A stretch of DNA of 64,000 bases from contig NZ_LZSU01000023.1 of the NCBI RefSeq assembly GCF_001665575.1, positions 1-64,000 of the forward strand. The letters are read 5' to 3'. Shown here in pieces: positions 18,303 through 31,530 of this stretch; position 1 is the first letter of the stretch; the number at the start of each line of letters is the position of its first letter. A program made the translations under genes and the position numbers. The stretch is from Mycobacterium sp. 852013-51886_SCH5428379. Lineage in GTDB: Bacteria; Actinomycetota; Actinomycetes; Mycobacteriales; Mycobacteriaceae. Under the pieces are notes generated by a model. The model was not told where the DNA came from and ran no database searches. It worked only from the letters and a program-made list of their open reading frames with translations.

Positions 18303-19775
18303 ATGCCCGCTCGAGCCCTCCGTGCCATCGCTGTGACGATGGCGCTCGCCGTGGTGCTGGGAACAGGGGTGGCGTGGAGCCGCATCCGCTCGTTCGAGTC
18401 CGGCATCAACCACATCAGCTCCCCGGCCCTCGGTGAGGGCGGCGAGGACGGCGCGATCGACATCCTTCTCGTCGGCTCCGACAGCCGCACCGACGCGCAC
18501 GGCAACCCGCTGTCGCAGGACGAGTTGGCCACGCTGCGCGCCGGCAACGACGTCTCCACCAACACCGACACGATCATCCTGATCCGCATCCCGAACAACG
18601 GGAAGTCGGCGACGGCGATCTCGATTCCGCGCGACTCCTATGTCGAGGCGCCGGGCCTCGGGAAGATGAAGATCAACGGCGTCTACGGGTCCGTGCACCT
18701 GGAGAAGATGAAGGAACTGGTCGAAGAGCAGGGCGTCGACCCCACCGTCGCCGAAAAAGAGGCCAAGGAGGACGGCCGAGAAGCGCTCATCAAGACCGTT
18801 GCCAAGCTGACCGGCGTCACCGTCGACCACTACGCCGAGATCGGCCTGCTCGGGTTCGCGCTGATCACCGACGCCCTCGGCGGCGTCGACGTCTGCCTCA
18901 AAGAGCCTGTCTACGAGCCGCTTTCAGGAGCGGATTTCCCGGCGGGGTGGCAGAAGCTCAACGGTCCGCAGGCGTTGAGCTTCGTGCGTCAGCGCCACAA
19001 CCTGCCGCGTGGCGACCTCGACCGCGTCACCCGCCAGCAGGCGGTGATGGCCTCGCTGGCCCACGAGGTGGTCTCCAGCAAGACGCTGTCGAGTCCGGCG
19101 ACGCTCAGCCGCCTCGAGGCGGCCGTGCAGCGTTCGGTGGTGCTCTCCGACGGCTGGGACATCATGGGCTTCGTCGACCAGCTGCAGAAGCTGGCCGGCG
19201 GCAACATCGCGTTCTCGACCATCCCGGTGCTTCGCGAGGACGGGTGGAGCGACGACGGTATGCAGAGCGTGGTCCGGGTCGATCCGGCCGCGGTGCAGGA
19301 GTGGGTCACCAGCCTGCTCAACGAACAGGACGAGGGTAAGACCGAGGAACTGGCCTACACCCCGGACATGACGACCGTCGAGGTGGTCAACGGCAGCGAT
19401 ATCAACGGGCTCGCGGCCGCGGTGTCGGCCGTGCTGGTCAACAAGGGCTTCAACCCCGGCCCGACCGGCAACCACGAGGACGGCCCCGTCACCGAGAGCC
19501 AGGTGCTTGCGGCGAACAAGGACGATCTCGGCGCCCAGGCCGTCGCCAAGGACCTCGGCGGTCTGCCAGTCGTCGAGGACCCCGCGGTGGCCGCGGACAC
19601 CGTGCGCGTCGTGCTGTCCGCGGAGTACACCGGACCGGGATCGGGCCTGGACGGCACCGATCCCACCATGCTGACCGCGGACGCGCCGAGCGCCGACGTC
19701 GTCGACCAGGCCGCCGCCCCACCGCCGCCGCAGATCATCACGGCCGGCTCCGACGACCCGGAGTGTGTGAACTGA
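18303..19775 (+). CDS. lcp1: LytR-CpsA-Psr ligase (Lcp1-like)
   Basis: A 490-residue LCP-family phosphotransferase. It has an N-terminal membrane anchor (about residues 5-25), an extracytoplasmic LCP domain (about 50-290; motifs ILLVGSDSRTD, NTDTIILIRI, SIPRDSYV, NGPQALSFVRQRHNLPRGDLDR) and a C-terminal LytR_C domain (about 345-430), ending in a proline-rich tail. It is the positional equivalent of Rv3267 (Lcp1), which attaches arabinogalactan to peptidoglycan. It is divergent from wbbL, which makes the very linker this enzyme transfers. The 3' end overlaps the next gene by 13 bp. Confidence 0.93.
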   Translation: MPARALRAIAVTMALAVVLGTGVAWSRIRSFESGINHISSPALGEGGEDGAIDILLVGSDSRTDAHGNPLSQDELATLRAGNDVSTNTDTIILIRIPNNGKSATAISIPRDSYVEAPGLGKMKINGVYGSVHLEKMKELVEEQGVDPTVAEKEAKEDGREALIKTVAKLTGVTVDHYAEIGLLGFALITDALGGVDVCLKEPVYEPLSGADFPAGWQKLNGPQALSFVRQRHNLPRGDLDRVTRQQAVMASLAHEVVSSKTLSSPATLSRLEAAVQRSVVLSDGWDIMGFVDQLQKLAGGNIAFSTIPVLREDGWSDDGMQSVVRVDPAAVQEWVTSLLNEQDEGKTEELAYTPDMTTVEVVNGSDINGLAAAVSAVLVNKGFNPGPTGNHEDGPVTESQVLAANKDDLGAQAVAKDLGGLPVVEDPAVAADTVRVVLSAEYTGPGSGLDGTDPTMLTADAPSADVVDQAAAPPPPQIITAGSDDPECVN

Positions 19776-20488
19776 CCGTCACCGGCGCGCTGCTCGGTCC
19801 GCTGCTCGATGCGGACCCCGTGGGTCCGCGCATCACCTACTACGACGACGCCACCGGCGAGCGCATCGAGCTCTCGGCCGTCACCCTCGCCAACTGGGCG
19901 GCCAAGACCGCCAACCTGTTGCGCGACGAGATGGGCGCCGGGCCGGGCAGCCGGGTGGCCGTCCTGCTGCCGGCGCACTGGCAGACCGCCGCGGTGCTGT
20001 TCGGCATCTGGTGGATCGGCGCCGAAGTGGTGATCGGAGACGAGATCACCGACGGCACAGCACATGTCGCATTCTGCACGACCGACGCGCTGGACGCGGC
20101 CGATGCCGCCGCAGAGGGCGGCGAGGTCGCGGTGCTGTCCCTGGATCCGTTCGGGAAACCCGCCCCTGACGTGCCGTTCGGGGTGACCGACTACGCCACC
20201 TCGATCCGCGTGCACGGCGATCAGATCGTGCCCGAGCGGGCGCCGGGGCCCGCGCTGAACGGCCGCTCGGTCGACGAGGTGCTCGACGCGGCGCGCCGGG
20301 CCGCCGAGACCGCCGGACTCACCTCCGGCGACCGCGTGCTGGACACCGCCGACTGGACCTCCGCCGACGACATCGTGGAGCATCTGCTGGCGGTGTTCAC
20401 CGTCGGCGGTTCGCTGGTGCAGGTGGCCCATCCCGACGCTGCCGCCCTGGAGCGACGGCGCGTGACGGAGAAGGTCACGCGCGGTTAG
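19763..20488 (+). CDS. TIGR03089-type conserved protein (Rv3268-like)
   Basis: A 241-residue actinobacterial protein of the TIGR03089 type. Its first half resembles the N-terminal subdomain of AMP-forming acyl-CoA synthetases (ITYYDDATGERIELS, then LANWAAKTANLLRDEMGAGPGSRVAVLLPAHWQTA), but the catalytic core with the adenylation motifs is missing. It is therefore unlikely to be an active ligase. The GTG start at 19763 overlaps the lcp1 reading frame, which suggests coupling. Function unknown. Confidence 0.82.
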   Translation: MCELTVTGALLGPLLDADPVGPRITYYDDATGERIELSAVTLANWAAKTANLLRDEMGAGPGSRVAVLLPAHWQTAAVLFGIWWIGAEVVIGDEITDGTAHVAFCTTDALDAADAAAEGGEVAVLSLDPFGKPAPDVPFGVTDYATSIRVHGDQIVPERAPGPALNGRSVDEVLDAARRAAETAGLTSGDRVLDTADWTSADDIVEHLLAVFTVGGSLVQVAHPDAAALERRRVTEKVTRG

Positions 20489-20494
20489 AACCGG

Positions 20495-21307
20495 TCAGGA
20501 ATCCGCGGGCCGGAGGTGGGTGACGTCACCGGCGGCGAGCGGCACACAGCGGTCGCCGACGTCGATGATCAACCGGCCGGACTCGTCGAGATCGATTGCC
20601 CGCCCGACCATCTCATCCCCGCCGGGCAGATCGACCCGGACCCGCTGCCCCAGCGTGGCGCTACACCGGCGGTAATCCTCGACCAGGGTGGCATCCACAC
20701 CGTGGGCGGCCTGCCAGCCGCCGATCCGGGTGGCCAGCGCCTGCAGCAGACTCGTCAGCAGCACCGTCCGATCCAGCACCGGGGAATCCAGTAGCAGCAG
20801 CGACGTCGCGGTCGGGACGGGCAACTCGTCGTCGGTCAGCGTCACGTTGAGCCCGATGCCGACGACCACCGCGGTCGCCGGGGTGGCGACCTCGGCCAGA
20901 ATGCCGGCGAGTTTGCGACCGCCGACCAGAACATCGTTGGGCCACTTCAGTTTCGCGTCGATACCGGTGAGACCGTGCAGCACGTCGGTCACCGCGACCC
21001 CGCACAGCAGCGGCAGCCAGCCCCAGCCCTCGACCGGGACCGCGGAGACGTCGACACCAACCGACACCGACAGCTGCGATCCCGCGGGTGCCGACCAGGT
21101 CCGGCCGTGCCGGCCGCGGCCCTGGTTCTGGTAGTCCGCGACCAGGACAGCTCCGTCGACGGCCTCGCCGCGGCGGGCACGGTCGACGAGATCGGCGTTG
21201 GTGGAACCGGTTTCGCCGACCACGTCGACCCGGCGCCACGGACCGGTGCCGGTGCGATCACGCAGCGCAGCCACGTCGATGTCGGCTCGCAGTGCTGCGG
21301 AATCCAT
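20495..21307 (-). CDS. birA: biotin-protein ligase
   Basis: A 270-residue biotin-[acetyl-CoA-carboxylase] ligase of the monofunctional type (no DNA-binding domain). Motifs are STNADL, the biotin/ATP loop GRGRHGRTW (equivalent to GRGRRGRxW), LKWPNDVLV and the C-terminal beta-barrel. It biotinylates the AccA-type subunits, including AccA3 encoded 9 kb away. The ATG at 21307 shares one base with the fadE25 stop (TGATG), so it is coupled to fadE25. In M. tuberculosis birA sits next to accD5 instead, so the gene has a different position here. Confidence 0.95.
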   Translation of the reverse strand: MDSAALRADIDVAALRDRTGTGPWRRVDVVGETGSTNADLVDRARRGEAVDGAVLVADYQNQGRGRHGRTWSAPAGSQLSVSVGVDVSAVPVEGWGWLPLLCGVAVTDVLHGLTGIDAKLKWPNDVLVGGRKLAGILAEVATPATAVVVGIGLNVTLTDDELPVPTATSLLLLDSPVLDRTVLLTSLLQALATRIGGWQAAHGVDATLVEDYRRCSATLGQRVRVDLPGGDEMVGRAIDLDESGRLIIDVGDRCVPLAAGDVTHLRPADS

Positions 21308-22473
21308 CAACGGAGCAGGGCGCGCGACATGACGACACGCTGGATCTGGTTGGTGCCCTCGTAGATCTGGGTGATCTTGGCGTCGCGCATCATCCGCTCG
21401 ACCGGGAAGTCGATGGTGTAGCCGGCGCCGCCGAACAGCTGGACCGCATCGGTGGTCACCTCCATCGCGACGTCGGAGGCGAAACACTTGGATGCCGCGG
21501 AGATGAAGCCGAGATTCGACTCACCCCGCTCGGCGCGGGCGGCGGCCGAGTACACCATCAGGCGGGCGGCCTCGACCTTCATCGCCATGTCGGCGAGCAT
21601 GAACTGCACACCCTGGAAATCGCTGATCGTCTTGCCGAACTGCTTGCGCTCCTTGGTGTATGCCAGCGCCGCGTCGACCGCACCCTGGGCGATGCCGACG
21701 GCCTGCGCGCCGATCGTCGGGCGGGTGTGGTCCAGCGTCGCCAGTGCGGTCTTGAAGCCGGTGCCGGGATCACCGATCATCCGGTCGCCGGGGATGCGGC
21801 AGTTCTCGAAGTAGAGCTCCGTCGTCGGCGAACCCTTGATGCCGAGCTTGCGCTCCTTGGGTCCGACGGTGAAACCCTCGTCGTCGATGTGGACCATGAA
21901 CGCCGAGATGCCGTTGGCGCCCTTGTCGGGATCGGTCACGGCCATCACGGTGTACCAACTCGACTTGCCGCCGTTGGTGATCCAGGCCTTGGTTCCGTTG
22001 AGGATCCAGCCGTCGCCGTCGGCCTTGGCGCGGGTGCGCATGGACGCCGCGTCGCTGCCGGCCTCCCGCTCGGACAGGGCGTAGGACGCCAGCTTCCCGT
22101 CGACGAGGTCGGGCAGCACCTTCTCCTTCAGGTCGTCGGACCCGCGCAGGATCAGGCCCATGGTGCCGAGTTTGTTGACCGCGGGGATCAGCGACGCCGA
22201 TGCGTCGACGCGGGCGACCTCTTCGATCACGATGCACGCCGCCACCGAATCGGCGCCCTGACCGCCGAACTCCTCGGGGATGTGCACGGCGTTGAAGCCC
22301 GACGCGTTCAGCGCCTGCAGGGCTTCCTCCGGAAAGCGCGACTGCTCGTCGACGTCCGCGGCGTGCGGGGCGATCTCCTTTTCGGCCAGCGCCCGGATCG
22401 CGCCGCGGAGCTCCTCGTGCTCCTCCGGCAATTTGAAGACGTCGAACGATGGATCTCCGGCCCAACCAGCCAT
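21307..22473 (-). CDS. fadE25: acyl-CoA dehydrogenase FadE25
   Basis: A 388-residue FAD-dependent acyl-CoA dehydrogenase. Visible are the flavin/acyl-CoA signature YALSEREAGSDAASM, WITNGGKSSWYTV, the C-terminal QLFGGAGYTIDFPVERMMRDAKITQIYEGTNQIQR region with the catalytic glutamate in IYEGTNQIQ, and standard family length. It introduces the alpha-beta double bond in acyl-CoA degradation; chain-length preference cannot be read. The ATG at 22473 follows AGGAGGGC. Equivalent to Rv3274c. It heads a small operon with birA. Confidence 0.95.
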   Translation of the reverse strand: MAGWAGDPSFDVFKLPEEHEELRGAIRALAEKEIAPHAADVDEQSRFPEEALQALNASGFNAVHIPEEFGGQGADSVAACIVIEEVARVDASASLIPAVNKLGTMGLILRGSDDLKEKVLPDLVDGKLASYALSEREAGSDAASMRTRAKADGDGWILNGTKAWITNGGKSSWYTVMAVTDPDKGANGISAFMVHIDDEGFTVGPKERKLGIKGSPTTELYFENCRIPGDRMIGDPGTGFKTALATLDHTRPTIGAQAVGIAQGAVDAALAYTKERKQFGKTISDFQGVQFMLADMAMKVEAARLMVYSAAARAERGESNLGFISAASKCFASDVAMEVTTDAVQLFGGAGYTIDFPVERMMRDAKITQIYEGTNQIQRVVMSRALLR

Positions 22474-22502
22474 GATGCCCTCCTAGCTACTCGCCGGTAA
22501 CT

Positions 22503-23021
22503 TTACTCGCCGTCCGCAGCGCCGAGCAGTCGGTCCCGCAACGCGGCGTCCTTGTCCAGCACCATCTGTTCCAGATCGGCCTGGAACCGGCTCATCTTCT
22601 CGCGCAACGCCCGATCGGCCGCGCCCAGGATTCGCACGGCGAGCAGTCCGGCGTTGCGGGCGCCGCCGATCGACACGGTCGCGACCGGAACGCCGGCCGG
22701 CATCTGCACGATGGACAGCAGCGAGTCCAGGCCGTCGAGACGTGCCAGCGGGACCGGCACCCCGATCACCGGCAACGGTGTCGCCGACGCCACCATGCCG
22801 GGCAGATGTGCCGCACCGCCCGCCCCGGCGACGATCACCTCGATACCCCGGTCCGCGGCGGTCTGGGCGTAGTCGAGCATGCGGGCCGGGGTGCGGTGGG
22901 CCGACACCACACCGACCTCGAACGGCACCTCGAATTCAGCGAGCGCCTCGGCGGCGTCACTCATCACCGACCAGTCGCTGTCGCTGCCCATGATCAGGCC
23001 GACTCTGGGTGTTCCAGCCAT
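22503..23021 (-). CDS. purE: N5-carboxyaminoimidazole ribonucleotide mutase
   Basis: A 172-residue class I PurE, catalysing N5-CAIR to CAIR in purine synthesis. It shows the family motifs GSDSDWSVM (nucleotide site), SAHRTP (catalytic histidine), [12 protein letters not shown] and GVPV. I chose the ATG at 23021 because the protein begins just before the first conserved strand; it is 5 bp downstream of purK. The purK-purE pair is a normal operon (Rv3276c-Rv3275c). Confidence 0.97.
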   Translation of the reverse strand: MAGTPRVGLIMGSDSDWSVMSDAAEALAEFEVPFEVGVVSAHRTPARMLDYAQTAADRGIEVIVAGAGGAAHLPGMVASATPLPVIGVPVPLARLDGLDSLLSIVQMPAGVPVATVSIGGARNAGLLAVRILGAADRALREKMSRFQADLEQMVLDKDAALRDRLLGAADGE

Positions 23022-23026
23022 GAAGT

Positions 23027-24217
23027 TCAGTGCCCTTCCCATCCGTCGGTCCACTCCGCGTGGGACAACCAGTGTGCCGCCCGCTCGGCGCGCTCCCGCA
23101 CCGTTGCCACGTCGTCACCGGTGACGTTGACGTGGCCGATCTTGCGACCGGGCCGTTCGGACTTGCCGTACAGATGCACCTTGGCGTCGGGGATCCGCCC
23201 GAATAGGTGGTGCAGCCGTTCGTCGGTCGACATCTGCGGGGTGTGCGGTGCGCCCAGCACGTTGGCCATGACCGTCACCGGAGCCAGCAGCGCGGTGTCG
23301 CCGAGCGGATAGTCCAGCACAGCACGCAGATGCTGTTCGAACTGACCGGTCACCGACCCGTCCATGGTCCAGTGCCCGGAGTTGTGCGGGCGCATGGCCA
23401 GCTCGTTGACGAGCAACCCGCCGTCGGCGGTCTCGAAGAGCTCGACGGCCAGCAGGCCCACCACCCCGAGCTCATCGGCCAGCCGTAGCGCGAGTTCCTG
23501 GGCGGCGGCGCCGATCCGATCGGGCAGATCCTGCGCGGGCGCCACCACCGTCACACAGATGCCGTCCTGCTGGACCGTCTCCACCACCGGCCACGCCGCG
23601 CCCTGCCCGAACGGCGAGCGGGCCACCAGCGCGGCGAGTTCGCGGTGCATCGCCACCCGTTCCTCGGCCATCACGGCCACGCCGTCGGCCAGATAGCCCG
23701 CGACCACGTCGCGGGCCTGGTCCCGGTCCGGCACCATGACCACGCCACGCCCGTCGTATCCGCCGCGCACGGTCTTGATGACCACGGGACCGCCGACGGC
23801 GTCGGAGAACGCCACCACGTCGTCGACCGAGTCGATCGCGGTGTACCGCGGGACCGGGGCGCCCATCGCCTCGAGCCGCCTGCGCATCGTCAACTTGTCC
23901 TGGGCGTGCAGCAGCGCCTCCGGCGGTGGCGCGACGTTGACGCCCTCGGCCACCAACGCCTCGAGCAGCTCACCCGGCACGTGCTCGTGATCGAACGTCA
24001 GCGCCGTGGCTCCTTCGGCAGCGCGGCGCAGCGCCTCGAGGTCGGTGTGCGAACCGATCACGACGTCCGGGGTGACCCGGGCGGCGGGTTCATCGGCATT
24101 GGTGGCCAGCACGCGCAGGGTCTGGCCGAGCGCGACGGCGGCCTGATGGGTCATGCGGGCCAACTGGCCGCCGCCGATCATGGCGACGACGGGTGGTGTG
24201 GTGGGACGACTCGTCAC
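23027..24217 (-). CDS. purK: N5-carboxyaminoimidazole ribonucleotide synthase
   Basis: A 396-residue ATP-grasp enzyme that carboxylates AIR with bicarbonate and ATP to N5-CAIR, the substrate of PurE. It has the N-terminal [17 protein letters not shown] motif, the ATP-grasp lysine region [14 protein letters not shown] and the metal-binding [14 protein letters not shown]. The GTG at 24217 was chosen because an upstream ATG runs into a stop codon after three codons. It is followed by purE after 5 bp. Confidence 0.96.
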   Translation of the reverse strand: MTSRPTTPPVVAMIGGGQLARMTHQAAVALGQTLRVLATNADEPAARVTPDVVIGSHTDLEALRRAAEGATALTFDHEHVPGELLEALVAEGVNVAPPPEALLHAQDKLTMRRRLEAMGAPVPRYTAIDSVDDVVAFSDAVGGPVVIKTVRGGYDGRGVVMVPDRDQARDVVAGYLADGVAVMAEERVAMHRELAALVARSPFGQGAAWPVVETVQQDGICVTVVAPAQDLPDRIGAAAQELALRLADELGVVGLLAVELFETADGGLLVNELAMRPHNSGHWTMDGSVTGQFEQHLRAVLDYPLGDTALLAPVTVMANVLGAPHTPQMSTDERLHHLFGRIPDAKVHLYGKSERPGRKIGHVNVTGDDVATVRERAERAAHWLSHAEWTDGWEGH

Positions 24218-24310
24218 GACGCCTATGGTGTCATGACTCGCGCGCCCTCTTGACCAGCGCGTACGCCGCGATGGGACATCGACCCCCGCGGTTCCGTAGA
24301 CTTCTTCTTT

Positions 24311-25000
24311 GTGTCCTTTGCCGATGCGACGATCAAACGGCTGCCCCGGTTCATCCGGCCGTACGCCGAGCAGCACCATGAATTGATCAAGTTCGCCATC
24401 GTCGGGGCGACCACGTTCATCATCGACTCGGCCATTTTCTTCACCCTGAAGCTGACGATTCTCGAGCCCAAGCCGGTGACGGCGAAGATCATCGCCGGCA
24501 TCGTCGCGGTCATCGCGTCCTACATCCTCAACCGCGAGTGGAGCTTCCGCGACCGCGGCGGCCGGGAACGCCACCATGAGGCGTTGCTGTTCTTCGGGGT
24601 CAGCGGAGTCGGCGTGCTGCTGAGCATGGCCCCGCTGTACTTCTCCAGTTACGTCCTCGGTCTGCGCGTACCCGAGGTGTCACTGACCGTGGAGAACATC
24701 GCGGACTTCATCTCGGCGTACATCATCGGCAACCTGCTGCAGATGGCGTTCCGGTTCTGGGCGTTCCGGCGCTGGGTCTTCCCCGACGAGTTCGCCCGCA
24801 ACCCGGACAAGGCGCTCGAATCGACGCTGACCAGCGGCGGTTTCGCCGAGGCGATGGAGGATCACGTCGAACTGCACGCCCACGATCAGGACCAAGACCG
24901 CGGCTCCGGCACCGTCACTCCCCTGCACCGGCCCGAACGACGCGCCGAACCGGCTCAGCTGGGCGATTCCTCCGACCCCAGGGTGTCGAAGACTTCGTGA
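24311..25000 (+). CDS. GtrA-like membrane protein (Rv3277-like)
   Basis: A 229-residue GtrA/DPMS family protein with four predicted membrane segments (about 27-48, 58-76, 92-113 and 130-150) and a charged cytoplasmic tail. GtrA proteins are thought to flip or organise polyprenyl-linked sugars for cell-surface glycosylation. It starts with GTG at 24311 and is divergent from purK. The last 46 bp overlap the convergent PH-domain gene. The transported sugar lipid is unknown. Confidence 0.88.
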   Translation: MSFADATIKRLPRFIRPYAEQHHELIKFAIVGATTFIIDSAIFFTLKLTILEPKPVTAKIIAGIVAVIASYILNREWSFRDRGGRERHHEALLFFGVSGVGVLLSMAPLYFSSYVLGLRVPEVSLTVENIADFISAYIIGNLLQMAFRFWAFRRWVFPDEFARNPDKALESTLTSGGFAEAMEDHVELHAHDQDQDRGSGTVTPLHRPERRAEPAQLGDSSDPRVSKTS

Positions 25001-25473
25001 TACAGCAGTGAGTGCACGCGTTCCACCTGCGGAATGTCGTCGAACTCCAGCGGATCCTGTGCCGCCGATTCAATGATCAGAGTGCCGGTGCGCAGGATTC
25101 GGTCCACGAGTCCGTGCCGGAACTCCACGCTGTTGATCCGTGCCAGCGGAATGTCGATACCTGCGCGCGTGACCAGCCCGTGCCGGTACATCACCCGCCG
25201 GTCGGTGAGCACGAAATGGGTGGTCCACCAGTTGAGGAACGGCCACACCGCCAGCCAGCCCACGAGCACCAGCCAAATCACGACGACGACGAGGAAGACG
25301 ACGTTCTTCGCGCCGGTCTCCCAGGCGAGCGTGTTGACGTAGCCCGCGACGAACGCGGCGGCCGCGCTCGCCAGCAGCAGCACCAGAATCGGACCCGTCA
25401 ACCGACCCCAGTGGGGGTGGCGGTGCAACACCACCTGTTCGCCCCTGGCCAGCACGTTCTCCGGATATCCCAC
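24955..25473 (-). CDS. bacterial PH-domain membrane protein (Rv3278c-like)
   Basis: A 172-residue protein with two adjacent transmembrane helices (about 28-47 and 58-82) followed by a bacterial pleckstrin-homology (bPH2) domain containing TDRRVMYRHGLVTRAGIDIPLARINSVEF. Start GTG at 25473. It faces accD5 across a 123-bp gap; in M. tuberculosis birA lies in this gap. It overlaps the convergent GtrA gene by 46 bp. Membrane-associated, function unknown. Confidence 0.87.
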   Translation of the reverse strand: MGYPENVLARGEQVVLHRHPHWGRLTGPILVLLLASAAAAFVAGYVNTLAWETGAKNVVFLVVVVIWLVLVGWLAVWPFLNWWTTHFVLTDRRVMYRHGLVTRAGIDIPLARINSVEFRHGLVDRILRTGTLIIESAAQDPLEFDDIPQVERVHSLLYHEVFDTLGSEESPS

Positions 25474-25536
25474 GGCAGCACTCTACTGAGCAGACCGGCC
25501 GAAGTGGTGATCTTGAGCGGTTCTCGACACCGGTGA

Positions 25537-27225
<1,689 letters not shown>

Positions 27226-27262
27226 TGCCCCGTACTTCCGTCGGCTAAGGAGCACCACGCAC

Positions 27263-27541
27263 ATGTCGCAGGACACCGACATCACCGAGGTCAGTGACCA
27301 CCGTCAGCTGACCATCGATCTGCCGGCTCCGCCGGACCCGCACATCCACATCGTCAAGGGCGCGCCCACCGATGAGGAGGTGGCGGCCCTGGCCGCCGTG
27401 CTGGCGGGCGCCGGCGGGGGCCGCGGCGAACCGGGTCCGCAGGAGTTCAACCCCTGGGGTCACCCAGTAGACAAGCTGCGCTATGACGTGACGAGCTGGC
27501 AGCGGGTGACGCTGATGGAGCGGACCCACCTGAGGCGTTGA
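27263..27541 (+). CDS. accE5: acyl-CoA carboxylase epsilon subunit
   Basis: A 92-residue AccE5-type subunit. It has the N-terminal basic/proline region [26 protein letters not shown], the conserved helix that stabilises the AccA3-AccD5 complex, and a C-terminal tail. It begins 37 bp after accD5 with an AAGGAG box, so it is co-transcribed. Length is usual for non-tuberculous species; M. tuberculosis AccE5 is longer. Confidence 0.93.
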   Translation: MSQDTDITEVSDHRQLTIDLPAPPDPHIHIVKGAPTDEEVAALAAVLAGAGGGRGEPGPQEFNPWGHPVDKLRYDVTSWQRVTLMERTHLRR

Positions 27542-27569
27542 TGAGCGCTTGCGCGAAGAACATCGGTTG

Positions 27570-28211
27570 ATGAGGCTGGTCCTGGCCTCCGCGTCGTCCG
27601 GTCGGCTGCGGGTGCTCCGGCATGCCGGGGCCGACCCCCTGGTGATCGTGTCGGGGGTCGACGAGGACGCGATCATCGCTGCGCTGGGGGCCGATGCGCA
27701 GCCCGATCAGGTGGTGGGCGCGCTCGCCGCCGCAAAGGCGGCCGACGTGGTCGACCGGTTGCCTGCCGACGTGGCGGCGGACTGCGTGATCATCGGCTGC
27801 GATTCGATGTTGTGGCTGGACGGCCGGTTGAGCGGTAAGCCGGGCACGCCGACCGCCGCGCGGGCGCAGTGGCAGGTGATGGCCGGCCGCACCGGCGAGC
27901 TGTACACCGGCCATGCCGTCGTCCGTGTGCGCGACGGGGTCGCCGTGCGACGGGAACTCGAGTCGGCGGTCACCCGGGTGCGATTCGGCGAACCGACGGC
28001 CGACGACCTCAGCGACTACATCGACAGTGGCGAACCTCTCGGTGTGGCAGGCGCATTCACTCTCGACGGTCTGGGCGGCTGGTTCGTCGACGGCATCGAC
28101 GGTGATCCGTCGAACGTCATCGGCCTGAGTCTGCCCCTGGTACGACGGATGCTGGCCCGGGCGGACATTGCGGTGCCGCGGCTGTGGTCGCCTTCGCCGC
28201 CTGCGCCCTGA
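27570..28211 (+). CDS. maf: Maf nucleotide pyrophosphatase
   Basis: A 213-residue Maf/Ham1-like nucleoside triphosphate pyrophosphatase that removes non-canonical or methylated nucleotides. The N-terminal [15 protein letters not shown], central [10 protein letters not shown] and SKPGTP-like (SGKPGTP) signatures and [18 protein letters not shown] end are present. I prefer the ATG at 27570 to a TTG at 27549. Same gene order as Rv3282. Confidence 0.92.
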   Translation: MRLVLASASSGRLRVLRHAGADPLVIVSGVDEDAIIAALGADAQPDQVVGALAAAKAADVVDRLPADVAADCVIIGCDSMLWLDGRLSGKPGTPTAARAQWQVMAGRTGELYTGHAVVRVRDGVAVRRELESAVTRVRFGEPTADDLSDYIDSGEPLGVAGAFTLDGLGGWFVDGIDGDPSNVIGLSLPLVRRMLARADIAVPRLWSPSPPAP

Positions 28212-28233
28212 ACTGGGCGGTAGGCTCTGCAGT

Positions 28234-29130
28234 GTGTCGCTGCCACCAGATCCCAGCCCGAAACTCCAGGAATACGCCCACCCCGAACGGCTGGTGACAT
28301 CCGATTGGCTGGCCAGCAATCTGGGCCGCCCCGGTCTGGCCATCGTGGAATCCGACGAGGACGTCCTGCTCTACGACACCGGCCACATTCCCGGTGCGGT
28401 CAAGATCGACTGGCACGTCGACCTCAACGACCCGAACGTGCGCGACTACATCACCGGTGAGCAGTTCGCCGAGCTGATGGACCGCAAGGGCATCTCGCGC
28501 GACGACACCGTCGTCATCTACGGCGACAAGAGCAACTGGTGGGCGGCGTACGCCCTGTGGGTGTTCACCCTGTTCGGCCATCCGGACGTCCGACTGCTCG
28601 ACGGCGGCCGCGATCTGTGGATTTCCGACGGCCGCGACACCACACTCGACGTGCCGAGCAAGACGTCCAGCGGCTACCCCGTGGTGCAGCGCGACGACGC
28701 GCCGATTCGCGCCTTCCGTGAGGACGTGCTGAAGGTCCTCGGCACCCAACCGCTCATCGACGTGCGGTCACCGGCGGAGTACACCGGCGAGCGCACGCAC
28801 ATGCCCGACTATCCGGAAGAGGGCGCACTGCGGGGCGGCCACATCCCGACCGCCCGCTCGATCCCGTGGGGTAAGGCCGCCCGCGACAACGGACAGTTCC
28901 GCACCCGCGCCGAGCTCGAGGAGCTCTACGGCTTCCTGTCCCCCGACGACCGCACCGTCGTCTACTGCCGCATCGGCGAGCGCTCCAGCCACACCTGGTT
29001 CGTGCTGACGCATCTGCTCGGCCTGCCGGGTGTACGCAACTACGACGGCTCCTGGACAGAGTGGGGCAACGCGGTCCGGGTGCCCGTCACCGTCGGCCCC
29101 GATCCGGGTGAGGCCCCCGGCTCCGCATGA
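28234..29130 (+). CDS. sseA: thiosulfate sulfurtransferase SseA
   Basis: A 298-residue tandem rhodanese. The first domain is inactive-type; the second carries the active-site loop CRIGERS with the catalytic cysteine that accepts sulfane sulfur. GTG start at 28234, 22 bp after maf. The stop overlaps the SufE-like gene (ATGA), which makes a functional pair plausible: in mycobacteria SseA and its SufE-like partner have been linked to cysteine-derived sulfur handling and oxidative stress. The direct partner role is inference from coupling. Confidence 0.94.
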   Translation: MSLPPDPSPKLQEYAHPERLVTSDWLASNLGRPGLAIVESDEDVLLYDTGHIPGAVKIDWHVDLNDPNVRDYITGEQFAELMDRKGISRDDTVVIYGDKSNWWAAYALWVFTLFGHPDVRLLDGGRDLWISDGRDTTLDVPSKTSSGYPVVQRDDAPIRAFREDVLKVLGTQPLIDVRSPAEYTGERTHMPDYPEEGALRGGHIPTARSIPWGKAARDNGQFRTRAELEELYGFLSPDDRTVVYCRIGERSSHTWFVLTHLLGLPGVRNYDGSWTEWGNAVRVPVTVGPDPGEAPGSA

Positions 29131-29555
29131 GCATGGCCCCGTCGCTCCCTGAGCCGCTGGCTGAGGTCGTGTCCGAGTTCCAGGAGGTGGACGGACAGGA
29201 CAAGCTCCGGCTACTCCTCGAGTTCGCCGACGAATTGCCCGCGCTCCCAGCCGATCTCGAAGAGGCGGCGATGGAACCCGTGCCGGAGTGCCAGTCGCCG
29301 CTGTTCCTGCGCGTCGACGACAGCGATCGCGAACAGGTGCGGCTGTACTTCAGCGCCCCGGTCCAGGCGCCGACCACGCGCGGTTTCGCCGCGATCCTCG
29401 CCACGGGACTGGACAGTCAGCCGGCGGCCGACATCCTCGCGGTGCCCGACGACTTCTACACCGCACTGGGCCTCGGAGCGCTCATCAGTCCCCTGCGCCT
29501 GCGCGGGATGTCGGCGATGTTGACCCGCATCAAACGGCACCTGCGCGACGACTGA
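29127..29555 (+). CDS. SufE-like sulfur acceptor protein
   Basis: A 142-residue SufE-family protein. The catalytic cysteine lies in [12 protein letters not shown] (about residue 55), matching the GCQS loop of SufE. SufE accepts persulfide sulfur from a cysteine desulfurase. It is coupled to sseA by an ATGA overlap, equivalent to Rv3284, and is the last gene before the accA3 promoter region. Confidence 0.92.
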   Translation: MSMAPSLPEPLAEVVSEFQEVDGQDKLRLLLEFADELPALPADLEEAAMEPVPECQSPLFLRVDDSDREQVRLYFSAPVQAPTTRGFAAILATGLDSQPAADILAVPDDFYTALGLGALISPLRLRGMSAMLTRIKRHLRDD

Positions 29556-31481
<1,926 letters not shown>

Positions 31482-31498
31482 TCCCGAACGAACCGATG

Positions 31499-31530
31499 AT
31501 CCGGCGCAGCCCCTCGGGGCTGCGCCGGAT
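31499..31530 (+). terminator. accA3 terminator
   Basis: A near-perfect 15-bp stem (31499-31513 with 31516-31530) starting 17 bp after the accA3 stop codon and followed by TCTATTGT. It is a convincing intrinsic terminator for the accA3 transcript. Confidence 0.8.
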
